Shown here one piece after another: positions 61,801-64,000 of a DNA stretch of 64,000 nucleotides. Made by a program: the position numbers and the translations under genes. The stretch is taken from positions 2,171,941-2,235,940 of the forward strand of contig RSEF01000014.1 in assembly GCA_003993805.1 (NCBI GenBank), in the 5' to 3' direction. Position 1 is the first letter of the stretch. Every line of letters starts with the position of its first letter. The DNA comes from Himantopus leucocephalus. Taxonomy: Eukaryota > Chordata > Aves > Charadriiformes > Recurvirostridae. The notes beneath the pieces are model-generated. The model saw only the letters and a list, made by a program, of their open reading frames with translations, was not told the DNA's origin and searched no databases.

Positions 61801-63768
61801 CAGAGATTGTGAGTTTTACCCAGGTATTTCAGGACACAAGGTCTGATGGGAATGGGAGGAACACACTGTGACATTGCTTCCACAAAGCAATTGAGCGCAC
61901 TCGGCTGGCAATCCCGCTGTACTTGATGGCTACCGCTGCACAAGAAAGGGCTTATTTCACCTGCCAGAGCCTAGAAGAAAAAACATAAAGGATAGTTATC
62001 TGTTCATTCAGATTCCTCAATTAGAGAATTTAGATTAAAAATCTCGTTAATACAGGGAACAATCATTTGATAAGTGTATTTCTCTTTGTAAACTGAAGGG
62101 CCCTATTTATTTCTAAAGACGTACTGATAGAGGTATACAGTATTCACCAGTCACAAAGAATGGCAAATTTCTCAAAGCGAGCGAACAAGTCATTTACCAC
62201 ACAAATACATTTTCCTGAAACACCGGTCATTTACAAAGAGGAATTTGGAAGTGAGGAGAGAGAGATTCTCACATGTTGTTGTCTGTCAGACAAGATTTTC
62301 CAAAGTCGTGAAAAAAGCTGTATCCAAGTCTTCTCTGCTAATGGTGTAGAAATATGACATAACTGAACAAAGGCACTCAGCAACGCTCCAGTCTAGAAAC
62401 AAAAAGAAAGAGAAACAGGAAAAATACAATTAACGCTATGGAAAAACAGTTCACAGTTATACAGTTAAAGAGTTGCTTAAGCAGTAATTCAAATGCCTTT
62501 TCCAACCAACAAATCAAAAATGTTTCCTTTAGCAATACAGACTATTGTAACAAGAACGCAATCCTCTTTTCATGTTGATTGAGACTCTGATTCGTTACTG
62601 TAACTGTTTAAAAAAGAAAAGCAAAAAGGAAAGGAGTTGATGACTTTGGTAACAGGAATGATCAAGTTAATTGGACAGAGAGCTGTTACTACTGTGAGAA
62701 TTATTTCAACAGTTTCCAGCTAAAATTATCTTCTTAGAAATTACTTAAACATAAGATGCTGATACACGCTTTTGATCCCCATCTTGCCATCGCTATTTTC
62801 TTAGCTGAACAGTTAAAATACACTTACAGGTGGAAGATGATGAAATTTAACTTTGTAGGAAAGTGATACAGTAACAACTAGCGATTAAGAATATTCTACC
62901 CTACGCAAACAAGAAATTACATCAGATTATAAGAGATGTCTACAGAAAAAAAAACATCAGCTGAAAAATCAGAAATGTGAGATTAAAAAAAAAAGGAAAA
63001 AGAAAAGCGTGTCAGGTCAGTTTGAAGATTTCAGTATTAAAATTCGTCAGGAAACCAAGGACCTGTACCAACCTTCACTTCTCGAAGAGAGTCAAGAAAT
63101 TTGTCATGCCGGTTGGTCAACATGTGCAGCTGATTGCCAATGTCCTTCTCAGAAAGTTCCTTAGTTTTAGGTGTACTGGTCTGATCTCCCGGAGCCAATT
63201 CAATGTCTATTTCAACATCCTATACAGAAGTAAACAACTCAAAGCACGCAGGTATTTTGAAAGTACTTTTGCTTTTTTTCCAAACAAATACAAAATACCC
63301 TTCCAATCAACTTATTTCAGGTTTCGCTATTTATTTCTGCTAGTTCTTCAGGTTCAGCTACAGAATTGCTACAGCGCGACAGTAAAGAAAAGGCTAAAGG
63401 AATGAATGCGAGTTCTGAGAAACCTATGAGTGGTTAAACTACAATATGTTAAACGCAAGATATACTGAAGAACCTGTGCACATCATCTTCAAGATATATT
63501 CTCCAAATTTATCTGATGAGAAACTAGAAGAGCTACCTTCCATCAAAGAGAGGGGGTTCTCTGTATTACAGTATTTTCTGTAAGTTACCTCTTCTTTGGA
63601 TTCACTGTTTTCCCTCTCACGAGGCTCTTGTTTGACGTGGGTTACCATAGCGAATGCCGCTCTGTCGTGACTGTCAGCGAGGTTGATAACGTTGGTGATC
63701 GAGGGCAGCATAGCACCCTGACAGCTCGTCCCTATGGTAGTATTTCTCTCGCACACTGCCAACAGGAG
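34532..63768 (-). CDS. TRRAP: TRRAP, 3' part of the gene (15 exons seen, 5' end outside window, internal exons missing at a gap)
   Basis: TRRAP is a nuclear scaffold of the PIKK family. It recruits the SAGA and TIP60/NuA4 acetyltransferase complexes to activators such as MYC and E2F and has no kinase activity. Fifteen exons on the minus strand translate into a contiguous match to the C-terminal part of the vertebrate protein as I recall it. About 500 codons come before the gap at 49368-49467 and about 437 after it, ending in the family's FATC tail (DPAWHPWL, then stop). Coding pieces, in transcript order, are 63768-63589, 63219-63073, 62392-62273, 61970-61683, 60747-60610, 60223-60111, 59601-59466, 55070-54879, 49747-49552, 43895-43670, 43122-42905, 40241-40057, 38382-38179, 37196-37002 and 34816-34532. 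All introns are GT-AG and no frameshift or premature stop was seen. Roughly 430 residues are absent at the gap, so the model is incomplete in the middle as well as at its 5' end. Confidence 0.97.
35137..35167. repeat. AC/GT dinucleotide microsatellite
   Basis: This is a run of about 15 CA units, with a GTG interruption near the start, in the TRRAP last intron. It is likely to vary in length between individuals. Confidence 0.9.
35280..35330. repeat. Alternating AT/GT low-complexity stretch
   Basis: The sequence alternates purine and pyrimidine (ATATAT, GTATGT, TACGTATGTACATACG). It may be a decayed TA/TG microsatellite. Confidence 0.6.
35722..36240 (-). mobile_element. CR1 LINE fragment (3' end, ORF2 C-terminus remnant)
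   Basis: The low-coordinate end carries the reverse complement of the CR1 3' tail (TCACAGAATC). Reading the minus strand upward gives degraded CR1 ORF2 C-terminal peptides in order: LLECVQRRATK, LFSLEKRRLRG, SDRTRGNGMRL, RKRFFTV and WNRLPRDMA. The frame is interrupted, so it is an inactive 5'-truncated copy. The upper boundary is approximate. It lies in sense orientation in the last intron of TRRAP. Confidence 0.9.
37002..37196 (-). CDS. TRRAP: TRRAP exon, pseudokinase C-lobe (degenerate DFG region)
   Basis: This exon has 195 nt and is in phase 0 at both ends. It encodes DTGKLNVAYFRFDINDATG, then RPVPFRLTPNISEFLTT and RCFAQPNFK. The metal-binding DFG of active PIKKs (HIDFGD) is replaced by FRFDIND. 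PVPFRLTPN is the conserved segment that follows the activation loop in this family. The acceptor is AATCCAG and the donor is AAG|GTTTGT. Confidence 0.96.
37197..40056 (-). other. Two TRRAP introns (982 and 1,674 nt) flanking the exon at 38179-38382
   Basis: This is AT-rich intronic sequence. I see no further exon, repeat family or RNA gene in 37197-38178 or 38383-40056. Confidence 0.8.
38179..38382 (-). CDS. TRRAP: TRRAP exon, pseudokinase C-lobe (catalytic-loop region)
   Basis: This exon has 204 nt and is in phase 0 at both ends. It encodes VLRDILKEVQSNMVPRSML, then WTFRKMFTIQLALIGFAEF and HLNRLNPEMLQIAQ. Where active PIKKs have the catalytic loop GDRHPSN, this protein reads HLNRLNPE, so the catalytic Asp and the metal-binding Asn are absent. 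The donor is CAG|GTACGC and the acceptor is TGTGTAG. Confidence 0.96.
40057..40241 (-). CDS. TRRAP: TRRAP exon, pseudokinase
   Basis: This exon has 185 nt, starts with two bases (TC) completing a Val codon and ends in phase 0. It encodes VPRVVAVSPQMRLVEDNP, then SLVEIYKQRCAKKGIEH, and ends ARGTQASHQ. I chose the acceptor CTCCCAG at 40242-40243 because it restores the frame from the previous exon and sits behind a long pyrimidine tract. A second AG just before the ATG at 40212 would leave the frame wrong. The donor is CAG|GTATTA. Confidence 0.94.
40242..42904 (-). other. TRRAP intron (2.7 kb) with a strong polypyrimidine tract at its 3' end
   Basis: The 3' end of the intron (40244-40310 on the plus strand) reads as a long pyrimidine tract with an AAAAC repeat behind it, just ahead of the chosen acceptor. 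A short GGATCATAGAATTA near 42292 recalls a CR1 tail, but no element body follows. The rest shows nothing I can name. Confidence 0.75.
42905..43122 (-). CDS. TRRAP: TRRAP exon, pseudokinase N-lobe
   Basis: This exon has 218 nt, begins with one base completing an Arg codon and leaves one base (G). It encodes FMPRVEIVQKHNTAARR, then RGHNGKIYPYLVMNDACL and ESRREERVLQLLRLLN. Aligned by eye to the motif of active PIKKs (GSDGKxYxFLLKG...RQDERVMQLF), the ATP-binding lysine position is methionine (YLVM) and the RQDER Asp is Glu. This fits the known pseudokinase status. The donor is CAG|GTACTG. Confidence 0.95.
43123..43669 (-). other. TRRAP intron (547 nt)
   Basis: This is AT-rich intron between two phase-matched exons. 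I see nothing else in it. Confidence 0.85.
43670..43895 (-). CDS. TRRAP: TRRAP exon, N-terminal flank of the pseudokinase
   Basis: This exon has 226 nt. It begins with two bases (AC) completing a codon whose first base is upstream and ends with two bases (AG) of an Arg codon. It encodes DFDFSVPGSMKLHNLISK, then KKWIKILEAKTKQLPKFFL, and ends THYYIKIAR. The acceptor is TTTCTTTCAG and the donor is AAG|GTAACC. It is the first exon found after the missing stretch. Confidence 0.95.
43896..49367 (-). other. TRRAP intronic sequence up to the assembly gap (5.5 kb, no exon found)
   Basis: I looked here for the missing TRRAP exons and found none on the minus strand. The sequence is mostly AT-rich. A moderately GC-rich block at about 46.84-47.18 kb has a 121-codon open frame on the TRRAP strand that I do not recognise. 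It may be an old repeat. Confidence 0.7.
49368..49467. other. Assembly gap of exactly 100 N, probably hiding several TRRAP exons
   Basis: A run of 100 N is a common placeholder for a gap of unknown size. It falls between the exons ending MWRQHHYQ and starting DFDFSVPGS. In the vertebrate protein these points are separated by roughly 430 residues (recalled, not measured). The real gap should therefore be several kilobases long. Confidence 0.9.
49552..49747 (-). CDS. TRRAP: TRRAP exon, FAT domain (last exon before the missing segment)
   Basis: This exon has 196 nt, starts in phase 0 and leaves one base (G). It encodes AAQQIIELQEAAQINAG, then a segment with NSLHDMKTVVKTWRNRLP, and ends IFMWRQHHYQ. 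The acceptor is TTTTCTAG and the donor is AGG|GTAAAA. The open frame runs on past the donor into the intron and the N run, but those residues do not match TRRAP. Only 84 nt of intron separate this exon from the 100-N gap. Confidence 0.95.
51685..52130. promoter_or_regulatory. Intronic CpG-rich block, possible internal or antisense promoter
   Basis: About 450 nt are dense in CpG (for example CCGCGG-type runs and GGCGGCACCGCGG) within an otherwise AT-rich intron. The plus strand carries donor-like sites: CTGCGG|GTGAGC at 51851/51852, and CGGCAG|GTACGC and CCACAG|GTACAG within the block. One ambiguous base (N) is present at 51829. An open frame of about 139 codons on the plus strand is probably a by-product of base composition. 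The function is not known. Confidence 0.45.
53490..53650. other. GC-rich intronic patch
   Basis: This short GC-rich, moderately CpG-containing segment causes several overlapping open frames on both strands, which are likely composition artefacts. No family is recognised. Confidence 0.4.
54879..55070 (-). CDS. TRRAP: TRRAP exon, FAT domain
   Basis: This exon has 192 nt and is in phase 0 at both ends. It encodes VELSCPKEMAWKVNMYRGYL and ends VVSHVHTPLLQ. The acceptor is TTGCCAG and the donor is CAG|GTAAGA. Both flanking introns are long (4.4 and 5.1 kb). Confidence 0.95.
55290..55430. other. Small CpG-rich patch upstream of a TRRAP exon
   Basis: About 140 nt are rich in CG (ACCGCCGCAGCGCAGCGCGC-like composition), some 220 nt before the acceptor of the exon at 54879-55070. 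It is too short to call a CpG island with confidence. Confidence 0.35.
58535..58686 (+). mobile_element. CR1 LINE 3'-end fragment
   Basis: The plus strand reads like the last 150 nt of a CR1 element. It has CTTGGAGATATTaAAAaCC, then GACAAGG, then a diverged GACCTCCAGAAGTCCC, then CTCAAACTATTTTATGGCTCTG, which resembles the ATTCTATGATTCTG tail. It is heavily truncated at the 5' end and lies antisense to TRRAP in an intron. Confidence 0.8.
59466..59601 (-). CDS. TRRAP: TRRAP exon, FAT domain
   Basis: This exon has 136 nt. It begins with the last base (T) of the Arg codon shared with the previous exon and ends in phase 0. It encodes CSKELNQWEPLTEYGQSKGH and ends NWTAMKEALVQ. The acceptor is TTTCTTAG and the donor is CAG|GTGAGT. 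It is followed by a 4.4 kb intron. Confidence 0.95.
59602..60609 (-). other. Two TRRAP introns (509 and 386 nt) flanking the exon at 60111-60223
   Basis: These are short AT-rich introns. I see nothing else in them. Confidence 0.85.
60111..60223 (-). CDS. TRRAP: TRRAP exon, FAT domain
   Basis: This exon has 113 nt, starts in phase 0 and leaves two bases (CG) of an Arg codon. It encodes AQETYEKAMEKAKKEHERNN and ends PEYQLWEDHWIR across the junction. The acceptor is AATTTAG and the donor is TCG|GTAAGA. It has no ATG-initiated open frame of any length and is found only through its splice sites and peptide match. Confidence 0.94.
60610..60747 (-). CDS. TRRAP: TRRAP exon, FAT domain
   Basis: This exon has 138 nt and is in phase 0 at both ends. 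It encodes EILDSLAELYSLLQEEDMWA and ends EQHGFFEQ. The acceptor is ATTCTAG and the donor is CAG|GTACAC. These are TPR-like helical hairpins of the FAT domain. Its junction with the previous exon (TPPQQ-EILDSL) is the expected one, so the 100-N gap between them hides no coding exon. Confidence 0.95.
60748..61682 (-). other. TRRAP intron containing the second assembly gap
   Basis: The stated length of 935 nt includes the 100-N placeholder at 61508-61607, so the true length is unknown. The flanking exons are consecutive in the protein, so no coding sequence is lost here. Confidence 0.85.
61508..61607. other. Assembly gap of exactly 100 N (intronic)
   Basis: This is a placeholder run of N following an A-rich stretch. 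It lies inside an intron whose flanking exons join correctly. Confidence 0.95.
61683..61970 (-). CDS. TRRAP: TRRAP exon, start of FAT domain
   Basis: This exon has 288 nt and is in phase 0 at both ends; it is the longest internal exon here. It encodes ALAGEISPFLCSGSHQVQ, then the highly conserved SQCVPPIPIRPCVLKYLG and EFYEQESITPPQQ. The acceptor is TTCTAG and the donor is CAG|GTAGTG. By length from the C terminus it sits at about residue 2,640-2,735 of a 3,860-residue protein, where the FAT domain begins; that numbering comes from memory of the human protein. It abuts the assembly gap at 61508-61607, which lies inside the following intron. Confidence 0.96.
61971..63072 (-). other. Two TRRAP introns (302 and 680 nt) flanking the exon at 62273-62392
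   Basis: These are AT-rich introns with consensus ends. No repeat or other gene is seen. Confidence 0.85.
62273..62392 (-). CDS. TRRAP: TRRAP exon, helical repeat
   Basis: This exon has 120 nt and is in phase 0 at both ends. It encodes TGALLSAFVQLCHISTPLAE and ends KILSDRQQH. The acceptor is TTTCTAG and the donor is CAT|GTGAGA. The joined peptides REVK-TGALL and RQQH-ALAGE match the orthologue. Confidence 0.95.
63073..63219 (-). CDS. TRRAP: TRRAP exon, acidic linker and helix
   Basis: This exon has 147 nt and is in phase 0 at both ends. It encodes DVEIDIELAPGDQTSTP followed by KELSEKDIGNQLHMLTNR and ends REVK. The acceptor is TGTATAG and the donor is AAG|GTTGGT. It continues the acidic loop of the previous exon and then re-enters helical repeat. 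The conserved reading frame and the joined peptide ESKEE-DVEIDIE match the vertebrate protein. Confidence 0.95.
63220..63588 (-). other. TRRAP intron (369 nt)
   Basis: This is a short intron. Nothing beyond its splice signals is seen. Confidence 0.85.
63589..63768 (-). CDS. TRRAP: TRRAP exon, end of helical-repeat region
   Basis: This is the most upstream exon in the window: 180 nt, phase 0 at both ends. It starts LLLAVCERNTTIGTSCQG and ends in a charged stretch, VKQEPRERENSESKEE. The acceptor is TGTCTCAG after a pyrimidine-rich stretch, and the donor is GAG|GTAACT. It belongs to the helical solenoid just before the FAT domain. The acidic, serine-rich end probably forms a disordered loop. 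VKQE fits the hydrophobic-K-x-E sumoylation consensus, which is an inference only. The preceding exon lies beyond position 64000. Confidence 0.95.
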
Positions 63769-64000
63769 CTGAGACATTAAAAAGCAAGGAGAGTTTTTAA
63801 ATATATATTTTACTGTAGTGTTTCAAGGAAAACATCACTATGGTTTAATAGTTATCAACAAGATAAAAGTTGCAGTAATGTATTTAAGGCCTGTTTATCA
63901 CCTTTATTCAATAAATACAATTAATCTAATTACATTCTGTCACCACTTTGAAATTCATGACTGTACGTTAAGGATTGTTTTTCAAACCTCTCCTGAAAAT
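63769..64000 (-). other. TRRAP intron, incomplete at window edge
   Basis: This is sequence upstream of the first visible exon. No part of the preceding TRRAP exon is recognisable before the window ends. Confidence 0.8.

Noticed and set aside
63981..64000. Possible 3' end of the next upstream TRRAP exon (GGAGAG|GTTTGA on the minus strand)
   Set aside because: The implied residues do not match what precedes LLLAVCE in TRRAP as I recall it, and too few bases are visible.
1..64000. tRNA, rRNA, CRISPR, bacterial operon or viral gene content
   Set aside because: Nothing in either strand supports any of these. The window behaves as vertebrate nuclear DNA throughout.

Overview
The window is a piece of a vertebrate nuclear genome, most likely from a bird. 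The evidence is a set of degraded CR1 LINE copies, the absence of any mammalian-type SINE, compact introns, and a single large conserved gene. A turtle or crocodilian is not excluded, because CR1 is also common there. The sequence is an assembly with two runs of exactly 100 N (49368-49467 and 61508-61607), which look like placeholder gaps.

The right half (about 33565-63768, minus strand) holds the 3' end of TRRAP, the giant PIKK-family pseudokinase scaffold of the SAGA and TIP60/NuA4 histone acetyltransferase complexes. I find 15 coding exons with consensus splice sites and consistent phases. They cover the end of the helical-repeat region and the start of the FAT domain (63768 down to 49552), then the pseudokinase and FATC regions (43895 down to the stop at 34532). 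A 3' UTR of just under 1 kb follows, ending near a poly(A) signal at 33585-33590. The gene continues upstream beyond position 64000.

About 430 residues of FAT and early kinase-flanking sequence, expected from the vertebrate protein, are missing between the exons at 49552-49747 and 43670-43895. The 100-N gap at 49368-49467 lies exactly there. The two flanking exons are phase-compatible, so an automatic gene model could splice them and silently lose this segment.

The left half (1 to about 33.5 kb) has no coding exon that I can recognise. It contains one CR1 copy (about 3206-3904), a strong CpG island at about 28.56-28.96 kb with no identified gene, a short minisatellite beside it, and AT-rich non-coding DNA. 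Introns of TRRAP hold two more CR1 fragments, a dinucleotide repeat and an unexpected CpG-rich block at 51.68-52.13 kb. I saw no RNA genes, CRISPR arrays, complete mobile elements or viral genes. I found no convincing new biological system. The points most worth following up are the hidden exons, the orphan CpG island and the intronic CpG block.
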